Under the pieces are notes generated by a model. The model saw nothing but the letters and a program-made list of their open reading frames with translations, searched no databases and had not been told where the DNA came from. Below, one piece after another: positions 42,658-50,689 of a stretch of 64,000 bases of DNA (positions are counted from its first letter, which is position 1; each line of letters begins with the position of its first letter). Made by a program: the position numbers and the translations under genes. This stretch comes from Yoonia sp035117555 (GTDB lineage Bacteria > Pseudomonadota > Alphaproteobacteria > Rhodobacterales > Rhodobacteraceae). The DNA lies in assembly GCF_035117555.1 (NCBI RefSeq), contig NZ_JAYKPK010000001.1:1-64000 (forward strand), written 5' to 3'.

Positions 42658-44973
42658 TCAGCCGGACGGGATCTGCAAGGCATAGGTCGTGCCGCGTTTG
42701 ACGTAATTCAACGCGTTTTCTCCGATGGCAGTGACCTGACCACCGTCAAGTTCGCTGCCAACCTGAACCCGGATATATTGCCCATTGCCCAGCCGGACCA
42801 GCGCGCGGCGGGCATTGGCCTGACCGTAAACGCCGATCAGATTGACATCGCGCATCCGGATTGCATTTTCCTGTGTCGCCGCGCGCGCAACGCCGCCGGG
42901 AACGGGGGCGTAGTTTTGCGGCGCGACGGGTGCTGCGACCTGTGCTGGCGGTGGCGCTGGTGCGGGCGCCGCGGGTTGCGGTGTGGCAGCAGGTGCTGCG
43001 GCCACTTGCGGTTCTGGTTCTGGTTCCGGCTCTGGCGCGGCGGCTGGTTGCTGGCGGCTGCGGGCGGCAGCGACAACCTGATCAAAATTGGTTGGCCGCA
43101 ATGTCGGACGCAGCGAGGCGGCAACCGCAAGGGCAGAGGCCCCTTCCAGCGGGTCAGGCTCTGCAAATGCGATGCCCCCCAGCAGAGCGTTCACTTCGTC
43201 CGGATTGGTTGCCACCTGCGGCAGATCAGGCCGGAGCCTTGGCCGGATCGCCCCGGGCGGCGGCGCAAGGCTGGCTGTCGCGCTCTGGGTGCTCTCGGCG
43301 TCGGGCAGCAGGCCATTTAAGGCGACACCGCCGGGGGTGGGGGCGTCCGCATCTGCCTCGGCCACGTCTGCGGGGCTGGCCGTTTCAGGGCGCACGGGCG
43401 GCACAACGGGCGGTCGCCCTTCGATGACGGTGATGGTGTCATCAGAACTTTGCGCCAGATCGGTGGTGGCATCCTCTTCTGGCACCTCTGCTGCGGTTGC
43501 GATCTCATCAGCGGCGACAGCTTCGACTGACCCAGGACGTTCCCGGAACGGCAGATCAGGCAATCCGGCATAGACCACCGCGCCGTCGGGCGTGACGGCA
43601 CCTTCTTCCGTGGCGCGCACAAAGCCTTCGTCATCAAGGTCAAACACGACATCGGCGGCAGGCGGATTGACCAGCGGTACAAAGCTCAGATCCGTGGACA
43701 AAGCCCCGATCGACGGCAGGGCAGGCAGCGCGATCTGGTCCGGGGCTTCGACACTGACAGGCCAAATGACGCTGTCATTGACCGTGGCCTCAGGCAGATC
43801 GACAAAGCGTGGGGCGCGTTGCCACACGCCGGTCGCTGCATAGACTGCTGCCGCTTCATCCGGGGTCAGGACACGGCCAATTGCGCGCGGTTCCGCCGGT
43901 GTCTCCGGTTGGATGGCAAGCTCTGCATCGGCGGTGTCGCTGACCAGCGGGGCAGGGGCCGTGTCCAGCGCCAGACGCGCATCATCGTCAGGCAAGGTCG
44001 CCGGGGGCAAGCTTTGATCCGGTGCGGTCAGGGCCAGATCGACAACCCCCGGTTCGGGGTTTTCCGCGCTGCTGATCGCGGCGGTTTCAACCGGCGTGTC
44101 GATTGGAGTGGTGGGGTCATACAGAGCCCAAAGAGCCAGACTCAGCGCGGCGACACTTGCCGCAATGGTGCCCGGTATGGCGAAAGACCGGCGCTGTCTT
44201 GCAGGCGCAGGCACATCAACGACGCCGCCCAAAATCACCGGGCGCGGTGATCCGGCCATCGGCACGGCGATCAGCGGCACCTCAGTCTGGAGCGGGCGCG
44301 CGTGATATTCGCTGATGACCCGGTCCAGATAAACCGGGGCAATTGGTGCGACTTCGTTGTGGGTGGCAGGGGCCTGTTGCGGCTGGGCCGGTGCCGCATC
44401 CGCGCCCTGATCCACGACCAGCAGATGTGACTTGATCCGCGTGCCGACCAGCAGCACCGGCAGTGTATCACGGTCAATCGCGCTATGCGGGCCAAGGATA
44501 CGCGGCGCGACAGATGTTGGCCCGAAAAAGATTTCCTGCCGGAAGGTGAAAGGTTCCGGCACAGCAACAAAGCACACGGGATTAAACCCATGCGTCTGCG
44601 CGAAATCTTCGGCCTCTTTCAGCGTTTCGCGCGCGACAGCCGCGATATGTGTGCGCCCGCCAAAGCGTTCAAAGTCAATGGCCAATTCTTCTGGCTGGTA
44701 AGGTGTGGCACCGTCAAGCACGGCCTGAACATCGGCAAGCGTGGTCTGGGTGGAGTCAATCGCCAGATATTTGATCTGCTCGGACGGAATGACAATCTTG
44801 GTTTTCAAGCCTTCGGGGGCCAAAGCCTCGCCTTTCGCGCGCAGACGGGCCAAATCGGCTGCCAAATCGGCCGATAACAGCGAGGCCGTGCCCACGCGGC
44901 GCCAGCCGTCAGGACTACGTTGCAACAGGTCAATGCCTGCATAAGTCAGCGAAAGCGCAAAATTGATTGTCAT
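42658..44973 (-). CDS. Large membrane protein with GspL/PilM-like and GspC/PilP-like ends
   Basis: A 771-residue protein with an unusual order. Residues 1-155 resemble the cytoplasmic actin-like fold of GspL/PilM (KIVIPSEQIKYLAID, then GATPYQPEELAIDFERFGGRTHIAAVA and GFNPVCFVAVPE). A single transmembrane helix follows a basic stretch (about 264-286, IPGTIAASVAALSLALWALY). About 400 residues of Pro/Ala/Glu-rich sequence come next, with repeated RPxLRP-like motifs (RPRLRPDLP, RPTLRPTNFD). The last 70 residues (RMRDVNLIGVYGQANARRALVRLGNGQYIRVQVG) look like the small beta domain of GspC/PilP. No other secretion or pilus genes are nearby. Relatives occur in Rhodobacterales to my memory; function unknown. 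Confidence 0.7.
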   Translation of the reverse strand: MTINFALSLTYAGIDLLQRSPDGWRRVGTASLLSADLAADLARLRAKGEALAPEGLKTKIVIPSEQIKYLAIDSTQTTLADVQAVLDGATPYQPEELAIDFERFGGRTHIAAVARETLKEAEDFAQTHGFNPVCFVAVPEPFTFRQEIFFGPTSVAPRILGPHSAIDRDTLPVLLVGTRIKSHLLVVDQGADAAPAQPQQAPATHNEVAPIAPVYLDRVISEYHARPLQTEVPLIAVPMAGSPRPVILGGVVDVPAPARQRRSFAIPGTIAASVAALSLALWALYDPTTPIDTPVETAAISSAENPEPGVVDLALTAPDQSLPPATLPDDDARLALDTAPAPLVSDTADAELAIQPETPAEPRAIGRVLTPDEAAAVYAATGVWQRAPRFVDLPEATVNDSVIWPVSVEAPDQIALPALPSIGALSTDLSFVPLVNPPAADVVFDLDDEGFVRATEEGAVTPDGAVVYAGLPDLPFRERPGSVEAVAADEIATAAEVPEEDATTDLAQSSDDTITVIEGRPPVVPPVRPETASPADVAEADADAPTPGGVALNGLLPDAESTQSATASLAPPPGAIRPRLRPDLPQVATNPDEVNALLGGIAFAEPDPLEGASALAVAASLRPTLRPTNFDQVVAAARSRQQPAAAPEPEPEPEPQVAAAPAATPQPAAPAPAPPPAQVAAPVAPQNYAPVPGGVARAATQENAIRMRDVNLIGVYGQANARRALVRLGNGQYIRVQVGSELDGGQVTAIGENALNYVKRGTTYALQIPSG

Positions 44974-45161
44974 ATATAGCGTTTAGCAGGCTTCGGCGCG
45001 GGGGCAAAACCGATTTATTGCTTGGCTGGACACAATAGCATGATCCCGCGCACGGTCTGACATCATGATCTGGGGCTGGTTTCGCCGGATGTGGTTTTGT
45101 AATCCTGCCGGGGACGGTGTAAACGACTGCAAGCAACCCCTGACGACCAAAGGAAAACCTG

Positions 45162-45578
45162 ATGCCTGTGCCATTTCACTTTGCCTTTCACGTGACCGAT
45201 CTGGATGAAGCCCGTGCCTTTTATGGTGGCGCTTTGGGGGCTGTCGAAGGGCGCTCCACAGACACCTGGGTCGATTTCGACTTTTTCGGCCATCAATTGA
45301 GCCTGCATCTGGGCGAACCTTTCGCCAATGCCCCGACAGGCAAGGTCGGCGACCACATGGTGCCGATGCCGCATTTCGGCGTGGTGCTGCCATTGGACGA
45401 CTGGACTCAGCTGGCCGGACGGCTGGAAGAGCGGCAGACAGATTTCATCCTTGCCCCTTCGGTGCGGTTCAAGGGCGAACCGGGCGAACAATGGACGATG
45501 TTCTTTCGCGACCCGTCAGGGAACCCGATCGAGGTGAAAGGGTTTGCATCAGACAGTGGCGTGTTTGCAAAAGGCTGA
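45162..45578 (+). CDS. VOC (glyoxalase/bleomycin-resistance fold) family protein
   Basis: A 138-residue metalloenzyme-like protein of two beta-alpha-beta-beta-beta modules. FHFAFHVTDLDEARAFYGGALGA opens the first, with a metal-type His; WVDFDFFGHQLSLHL follows, and the second ends with the classic FFRDPSGNPIEVKGF (metal Glu). The substrate is not identifiable. ATG follows AAAGGAAAACC. The 188 bases upstream hold no feature I can name. Confidence 0.88.
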   Translation: MPVPFHFAFHVTDLDEARAFYGGALGAVEGRSTDTWVDFDFFGHQLSLHLGEPFANAPTGKVGDHMVPMPHFGVVLPLDDWTQLAGRLEERQTDFILAPSVRFKGEPGEQWTMFFRDPSGNPIEVKGFASDSGVFAKG

Positions 45579-45670
45579 CGCCTGCGCTGCGCCAGCCATG
45601 CAACATCTCTGCCTTTGGTGCGGGTCCTGCTGACCAATCGCCCGTCTGGGCATCATTGTAGGACCTCGCC

Positions 45671-46180
45671 ATGTTTCAAGAAATCGGCACAACAATCGCC
45701 GCTGAATTTTCGGACCTGCCGGATGTGGCGACGATCACCGTCATCACGGTCCGGCTGGTGATTGCCGCACTTCTGGGGGGCGTTCTGGGGTATGAACGCG
45801 AACGCAAGGCGCGCAGTGCCGGTGTGCGCACCCATATGCTGGTCGCCGTAGGCGCGGCGCTGTTCGTGCTCGGGCCGGTGCAGGCGGGGATGGAGATCGC
45901 CGATATGTCGCGTGTCATTCAAGGCGTGGTGCAGGGGATCGGCTTTCTGGGCGCGGGGGCGATCATCATCCGTCAGTCGCGGCATCAGGTCGAGGGGCTG
46001 ACCACAGCCGCCAGTATCTGGGCCACGGCCGGGATCGGCGTGATCGTCGGTCTGGGGCTGGAGGCGACAGCGATCCTGTCGACCGTGATTGTGCTGATCA
46101 TTCTGGCCGTGGTGCCGATTGTTGTGCCGCAAGCGGCGCTGCCGCGTCAGACCGAGGATGAGACGCGCAGGCGATCATAG
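45671..46180 (+). CDS. MgtC/SapB family membrane protein
   Basis: A 169-residue protein with about four transmembrane helices. The family core is VRLVIAALLGGVLGYERERKARSAGVRTHMLVAVGAALFVL, followed by GVVQGIGFLGAGAIIIRQSRHQVEGLTTAASIWATAGIGVIVGLG, both highly characteristic. It lacks the C-terminal ACT-like domain of Salmonella MgtC, so it is the short form. Linked elsewhere to magnesium homeostasis and ATP-synthase inhibition; the role here is not shown. Confidence 0.9.
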   Translation: MFQEIGTTIAAEFSDLPDVATITVITVRLVIAALLGGVLGYERERKARSAGVRTHMLVAVGAALFVLGPVQAGMEIADMSRVIQGVVQGIGFLGAGAIIIRQSRHQVEGLTTAASIWATAGIGVIVGLGLEATAILSTVIVLIILAVVPIVVPQAALPRQTEDETRRRS

Positions 46181-46213
46181 CCAGGATTTGCGCCTGATAC
46201 CCAGATTGAGGGT

Positions 46214-47197
46214 TCATCGCACCCAGAAACCTGCGGCCTTGATCCGGTTGCGGATCGCCTGTTCGCGCCGGGGCAGGGCATTGCGGTCGAACAAGGCGCG
46301 CACTTTATGGCCTTGGCCCTGATACACCATCCGCTTGAACGGCGTGTGGTTTTTGAGAATTTTCTTGATCTTGTTGGGCGCGCAGATGTCTTCCAGCGTC
46401 GCAATCTGGTCATCGGTGCCGCGTGCGTAAAGCAGCGGCAGAAGCCGGTAATGGCAGGTCAGATCACCGTCAAGCCCCGCCAGTTCCGGCCCCGGCCTGC
46501 CGCCACCGAAACGATGGATCACCAGCGGCAAAGCCACCTGATCAAGCCATGGGTCCAGCGGCTGGATCACCAGTTCGGGCGGTGCATCATCGCGGATAGC
46601 CACCGCATATTCGGTGAACTTTTGCCCGAAGGCCGCAGGATCAGCCCCAAAGAACCATCCTGCGTTGAAATAAAGATAGCGCTGCCAGAATTCATCGGGC
46701 TGCGAAAGATCGAGCGACGTCTCGAAATCCAGACCGAATTTATCGTAAAGCGATTTCCAGATCGCGGTATAGCCGGGCCAGTACAGATCTTCGACCGGCC
46801 ATGTGCCCGTCCGGTTCATGGATGCGGCTGGACGGGTGAAATCGAAACTGACCGCGCTGACATCGCCGGTCATCAGCGTGTCACTGTCAAAAAATACAAA
46901 AGGCTCGCCTGCGGGCAGCGTTTTCAACCCTTCGATCTTGTTGCCTTGCGGGTAGCTTTGGCCGAAATGATCATTGGTGAAAGGCCGCACCTCGGCGTCC
47001 AGCGCAGCCAGTGCTGCCTTGATATCGGGCGACATCCGCGGATCGTCATGCCACAGCGGCCCCGGCTGCGGTTCGGCCACGATCACGCGGCCGGCAAAGC
47101 CCGGTGCCTTGGCGCGCAGGCTCGCGACAAACAGCAAAGCCTCGAACTGCAACCTGCCGTTCTGGCCGACAATCATGATGTTGTAAGGCACGGGCAT
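46214..47197 (-). CDS. Putative glycosyltransferase-like protein
   Basis: A 327-residue soluble protein with a nucleotide-sugar-transferase feel. The N-terminus YNIMIVGQNGRLQFEALLFVASLRAKAP resembles a Rossmann start, and FVFFDSDTLMTGDVS contains a DxD motif of GT-A glycosyltransferases (Asp-Ser-Asp). A YLYFNAGWFFGADPAAFG segment also resembles GT8-like enzymes. The C-terminus is basic. Two starts are possible (47212 and 47197); 47197 is used. It is divergent from a sulfatase gene across about 170 bases, hinting at a shared polysaccharide task. The family is not certain. Confidence 0.6.
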   Translation of the reverse strand: MPVPYNIMIVGQNGRLQFEALLFVASLRAKAPGFAGRVIVAEPQPGPLWHDDPRMSPDIKAALAALDAEVRPFTNDHFGQSYPQGNKIEGLKTLPAGEPFVFFDSDTLMTGDVSAVSFDFTRPAASMNRTGTWPVEDLYWPGYTAIWKSLYDKFGLDFETSLDLSQPDEFWQRYLYFNAGWFFGADPAAFGQKFTEYAVAIRDDAPPELVIQPLDPWLDQVALPLVIHRFGGGRPGPELAGLDGDLTCHYRLLPLLYARGTDDQIATLEDICAPNKIKKILKNHTPFKRMVYQGQGHKVRALFDRNALPRREQAIRNRIKAAGFWVR

Positions 47198-47369
47198 TGG
47201 GTGCTTTTCCATGTTCCATGGTATCGTGACCGCTGTAGCGCAAAGCAGGCCTGTGGTGCAACAAAGGCGATGATGAATGCCGCAGCTGCCTCTTTCTTGG
47301 TTTGGGCATTTGCGCCATAATCGGCGTGGGTCTGGTTCCATCTGCTGTATGCGTTGACGGGTATATGTT

Positions 47370-48692
47370 GTGACAAAGCCGAATGTGTTGTTGGTCAGCT
47401 TTGATGATGCGGTCGCCTATTGGCCTTATAAGACAGCGTTCAATGAACCGCTTCTGACGCCCCATCTGGACCGGATCTGCGCGGTTTCCACCGCGTTTCA
47501 CGCCGCCTATAGCCCCGCGACGGTCTGCAACCCGGCGCGGGCCAGCTTCATGTCGGGCCGATCGACCCATCAACTGGGTGTTTTTTCCAATCAGGACAAT
47601 GTCTTTGACAAACACGATCCGCGGATCATGTGGCCTTACCGGCTCAAGCAGGACGGCTATTTCTGTTCCTCCGGCGGCAAGGTGCATCACGGACATGCGC
47701 CGCTGCCCCAGCCGGTCCATGATATCCTGTATTCGGATGCGCAGAAGGATTTTACCTATGCGATCTCCAAACCTGTCAGAACGACCCATTTCGGTGGCTA
47801 CAAGAACGGCGCCGCGACGCTTGATCCCGCTGATGACGATGTATTCTATGACATGCGATCAGCGGAATCGGCGATCACCTTTCTGACCGGCTATGACGGC
47901 GACGCGCCGTTTTACCGTGAGGTGGGCTTTCACAGTCCGCATAGCCCCTTTACGACACCGGCACGGTTCAAGGAAATGTATCGGCTGTCGCGGTTCCGGG
48001 AACCCGCAGACTGGGCCGGGGGATATGACAGCAACGCCTATGCCGACCGGGCCTTTCCCCCTCGCAAGGAACTGGTGAATGGCCGCAGCCGCTGGTGGAA
48101 ACAAAGCCTGCGCAATTACTTTTCCGCCTATTCGCTGGTGGATGATCAACTGGGCCGGGTCTGGGACGCGTTGAAAGCGTCGCGGCATGCGCAGAATACG
48201 ATTGTGATTGTCCTTGCCGACCATGGGTTTCACCTTGGCAATAAAGACCGGTTGCAGAAAAGCACCCTGTGGGAACAGGTCGCCAATGTGCCGTTGATCA
48301 TCCATCTGCCGGGCCAGACAGAGGCACAGGTGATCACCGACCCGGTCAGCATGATCGACATCGGCCCGACTGTGCTGGATTATCTGGGCCTGGGCGAGAT
48401 TGCAGGAACTGTCGGTCAGAGCCTGCGCCCCTATCTGGAACGCCGCGGCGTTACGCCCCGCGCGATTCCGACATTCTTTTACAACAACGCCGCGATCAGA
48501 CAGGGCGACTATCGGATCATCCGCTATGATGACGCGACCACGCAATTATACAATCTGCGCGAGGATTACTGGCAATTGCATGATCTGGGAGAGGGGCACC
48601 CGGCCTATGCGGCACTTTACGCGTCGCTGGTAGTGACAGCGCGGCTGTGGGGTTTGCAGGTTGAGGGTGGGACATTCCCACAGGCCCAATAG
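47370..48692 (+). CDS. Type I sulfatase, iduronate-2-sulfatase-like
   Basis: Formylglycine-dependent sulfatase of 440 residues. The maturation motif is CNPAR (C-x-P-x-R) in SPATVCNPARASFMSGRSTHQLGV. The metal site is in VLLVSFDDAV and DHGFHLGNKDR, and the EVGFHSPHSPFTTP segment is typical of the iduronate-2-sulfatase-like group. No signal peptide is seen, so it would be cytoplasmic unless the start is misplaced. The start is a GTG at 47370 with a weak site (GACGGG) upstream. The substrate is probably a sulfated carbohydrate, by family only. Confidence 0.88.
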   Translation: MTKPNVLLVSFDDAVAYWPYKTAFNEPLLTPHLDRICAVSTAFHAAYSPATVCNPARASFMSGRSTHQLGVFSNQDNVFDKHDPRIMWPYRLKQDGYFCSSGGKVHHGHAPLPQPVHDILYSDAQKDFTYAISKPVRTTHFGGYKNGAATLDPADDDVFYDMRSAESAITFLTGYDGDAPFYREVGFHSPHSPFTTPARFKEMYRLSRFREPADWAGGYDSNAYADRAFPPRKELVNGRSRWWKQSLRNYFSAYSLVDDQLGRVWDALKASRHAQNTIVIVLADHGFHLGNKDRLQKSTLWEQVANVPLIIHLPGQTEAQVITDPVSMIDIGPTVLDYLGLGEIAGTVGQSLRPYLERRGVTPRAIPTFFYNNAAIRQGDYRIIRYDDATTQLYNLREDYWQLHDLGEGHPAYAALYASLVVTARLWGLQVEGGTFPQAQ

Positions 48693-48729
48693 CGCCGTGT
48701 CTGGCGAGCCGCATAGCAAAATGAGAAAA

Positions 48730-48813
48730 TGGTGGGCGACCCAGGAATCGAACCTGGCGTGCGTCTCCGCGAGGGAGTTACAGTCCCCTGCCACACCTTG
48801 CGGCCTGTCGCCC
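48730..48813 (-). tRNA. tRNA-Tyr (anticodon GTA)
   Basis: On the minus strand the acceptor GGGCGAC pairs with GTCGCCC followed by ACCA (CCA is encoded). The anticodon loop is CTGTAAC on a GGGGA/TCCCT stem. A long variable arm (CTCGCGGAGACGCACG region) marks a class II tRNA, and the T arm is CCAGG-TTCGATT-CCTGG. All this fits tRNA-Tyr. Confidence 0.95.
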
Positions 48814-48937
48814 ACTGGCGCGGTGATTACCTGTGGCCCCCTATGCCGTCAACAGCAAAAACGCCGATTTTGTGCGCCCCTTCACAGCGGCGCCAATGTC
48901 GCGTATCGACGGGGCAAATGTCAGGACAGGTCGCGAT

Positions 48938-49714
48938 ATGAAAAAGCCGGATTGGGTGATTGCCAAGGAACAAGCCAAGCGTGTGGCTGCCAATGAAACC
49001 ATCTGGCTGTTCGGTCTGCATGCGGTGCGCGATGCGCTGGAAAACCCCAAGCGTGAAAAGCTGCGCCTTGTCGTGACCCGCAACGCGCTCGAACGTCTGG
49101 GCGATGCCGTGCCGGCCAGCGGGATGGAGCCCGAAATCAGCGATCCGCGCAAATTCGCCGCGCCGCTTGATCCGCAATCGGTGCATCAGGGCGCGGCGTT
49201 GGAGGTCAAACCGCTTGATTGGGGCAGTTTACAGGATGTCGCCCTGCGTGAAGGCCCGATGCCGCCGCGTATCGTGCTGCTGGACCGGGTGACCGATCCG
49301 CATAATGTTGGCGCGATCCTGCGGTCGGCCGAGGTGTTTGGCGCGCGCGCAGTTGTGGCGATGCAGCGCCATGCCGCGCCTGAAACCGGGGCCCTGGCCA
49401 AGACTGCGAGCGGCGCGCTGGAGCGCCAGCCCTATCTGCGAGTGCGCAATCTGGCCGATGCGATCACAGAATTGCAGCAGATGGGCTATCTGGTGCTTGG
49501 CTTGGATGGTGAGGCGGATCTGACAATTGAAGCCGCGGTCGAGGGCAAGCGTGACCGCGCCATCGCGATCGTCATGGGGGCCGAAGGGCCGGGCCTGCGC
49601 GACAAAACGCAAGAAACCTGCGATGCTTTGGTGCGGATCGATGCGGCGGCTGCTTTCGGATCGCTGAATGTGTCAAATGCAGCGGCTGTGGCGCTTTATG
49701 CAGCGCGGGGTTGA
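48938..49714 (+). CDS. rlmB: 23S rRNA (guanosine(2251)-2'-O)-methyltransferase RlmB (TrmH family)
   Basis: SPOUT-class methyltransferase of 258 residues. The N-terminal substrate-binding domain has LFGLHAVRDALENPKREKLRLVVTRNA. The trefoil-knot catalytic domain has LDRVTDPHNVGAILRSAEVFGARAVV (motif 1), IVMGAEGPGLR (motif 2) and IDAAAAFGSLNVSNAAAVALY (motif 3). It 2'-O-methylates 23S rRNA G2251; TrmH-family members are sometimes hard to separate. The start at 48938 has AGGACAGG upstream. Confidence 0.93.
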   Translation: MKKPDWVIAKEQAKRVAANETIWLFGLHAVRDALENPKREKLRLVVTRNALERLGDAVPASGMEPEISDPRKFAAPLDPQSVHQGAALEVKPLDWGSLQDVALREGPMPPRIVLLDRVTDPHNVGAILRSAEVFGARAVVAMQRHAAPETGALAKTASGALERQPYLRVRNLADAITELQQMGYLVLGLDGEADLTIEAAVEGKRDRAIAIVMGAEGPGLRDKTQETCDALVRIDAAAAFGSLNVSNAAAVALYAARG

Positions 49715-49772
49715 GCGGGGCTGCGGTGATCGCGCGCATCACGATACTATCACGATGTGATGAGGGAACTTT

Positions 49773-49893
49773 TTGTTGCCTCATGCGCTTACCATATACC
49801 TCCCATGAGGCAGCTCTTGGAACCGGCTGTTTCAAAATCACTGTCCCTCGTTCCATACCTTGCGCCCGGGCTTAGCCTCGGGCGCTTTTTTTT
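49773..49893 (+). ncRNA. Candidate small RNA with promoter-like boxes and strong terminator
   Basis: The 203-base gap between rlmB and the CoA-binding gene holds several transcription signals but no ORF. A possible -35 TTGTTG (49773-49778) and -10 TATACC (49795-49800) are 16 bases apart. An inverted repeat, TGCCTCAT and ATGAGGCA, brackets that -10. Bases about 49807-49893 can fold (CAGC/GCTG, GGAAC/GTTCC) and end in a textbook terminator with eight T. If transcribed from this promoter the RNA would be about 87 nucleotides. Upstream, ATCAC-GAT-GTGAT (49749-49761) is an inverted repeat that could bind a regulator. I do not recognise a known RNA family. Confidence 0.45.
49862..49893 (+). terminator. 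Rho-independent terminator upstream of the CoA-binding gene
   Basis: GCGCCCG-GGC loop GCC-CGGGCGC stem (one bulged T) followed by a run of eight T. It lies 25 bases before the next start and 148 bases after the rlmB stop, so it ends a transcript that is either rlmB with a long tail or a separate small RNA. Confidence 0.92.
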
Positions 49894-49917
49894 ACCAAAC
49901 CACGATTGGATGCAGTC

Positions 49918-50334
49918 ATGAGCGATGATCTTTTGCGCGATATCCTGACCCGGACCAAGGTGATTGCTTTGGTCGGTGCCTCGGCCAATCCTGCGCGCCC
50001 GAGCCATCAGGTGGCGCGCTATCTGGGCCAGCAAGGGTATCGTGTGATCCCGGTCAATCCGGGGCTGGCCGGGCAGGAACTGCTGGGCGAGGTGGTTTAT
50101 GCCACGCTTGCCGATATCCCGGATGATGTCGATATGGTTGATATCTTCCGCCAGCCGGATGCTGTGCCTGCGCTGGTGGATGAAGCCTTGGCGCGCTGGC
50201 CTGACCTGCAGACGATCTGGATGCAGATTGGCGTGACGCATGAAGCGGCGGCGCAAGTGGCCCGCGCACGTGGTGTCGATGTGGTGCAGGATCGCTGTCC
50301 CAAGATTGAACTTGCGCGGTTATTCGGGCGGTAG
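49918..50334 (+). CDS. CoA-binding domain protein (YccU family)
   Basis: A 138-residue Rossmann-fold protein. VIALVGASANPARPSHQVARYLGQQGYRVIPVNPG is the nucleotide/CoA-binding core, MVDIFRQPDAVPALVDEAL follows, and it ends QDRCPKIELARLFG, all typical of YccU-type proteins of unknown role. Two starts are close together (49906 and 49918); the second has GGA spacing and the family length. It is insulated from rlmB by the terminator just upstream. Confidence 0.9.
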   Translation: MSDDLLRDILTRTKVIALVGASANPARPSHQVARYLGQQGYRVIPVNPGLAGQELLGEVVYATLADIPDDVDMVDIFRQPDAVPALVDEALARWPDLQTIWMQIGVTHEAAAQVARARGVDVVQDRCPKIELARLFGR

Positions 50335-50356
50335 GTTTCAGGGGCTCCGCCCCTTA

Positions 50357-50383
50357 CCCCGGAGTATTTGCAGAAATAAGAAG
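50357..50383. repeat. Dispersed roseobacter-type repeat, copy 2
   Basis: CCCCGGAGTATTT followed by a GAAATAAGAAG tail, preceded by an AGGGGC-tcc-GCCCCT hairpin (50340-50354). It lies between the convergent CoA-binding gene and hisE. It shares the GGAGTATTT core and the GGAAATAAGAAG-like tail with 55532-55564. Confidence 0.7.
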
Positions 50384-50689
50384 TTACCTTTTGGCTTTTT
50401 CAGCGATGCCGGATGTGCCTTGGCGGCGGGCCAATTCGGCGATGACGTCCGACAATGGCACGTCGCGCGCGGTCAGCATCACCAGCAGGTGGTAGAGGAC
50501 GTCTGCCGCCTCTGACGTCAGCTTTTCACGGTCGCCTTTGACGGCTTCGATGATTGCCTCAATCGCTTCTTCGCCGAATTTCTCGGCGCATTTTTCCGGG
50601 CCTTTGGCCAGCAGTTGTGCTGTCCAGCTGCTTGCCGGGTCCGCGTCTTTACGTGACGCAATCAGTGTGGCGAGATCGTCGAGGGTCAT
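50384..50689 (-). CDS. hisE: Phosphoribosyl-ATP diphosphatase
   Basis: Second step of histidine synthesis: hydrolyses PR-ATP to PR-AMP. The 101-residue all-helical MazG-type protein has KCAEKFGEEAIEAIIEAVKGDREKLTSEAADVLYHLLVML, containing the metal-binding EExxE and ExxD motifs. It is the last gene of the his cluster and overlaps hisF by four bases. Confidence 0.96.
   Translation of the reverse strand: MTLDDLATLIASRKDADPASSWTAQLLAKGPEKCAEKFGEEAIEAIIEAVKGDREKLTSEAADVLYHLLVMLTARDVPLSDVIAELARRQGTSGIAEKAKR

Noticed and set aside
48729..48941. Short plus-strand ORFs across tRNA-Tyr
   Set aside because: They translate the tRNA gene in reverse; the cloverleaf on the minus strand explains the sequence.
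49807..49893. Signal recognition particle RNA or 6S RNA
   Set aside because: The conserved SRP tetraloop region and the long bubble structure of 6S RNA are not present.
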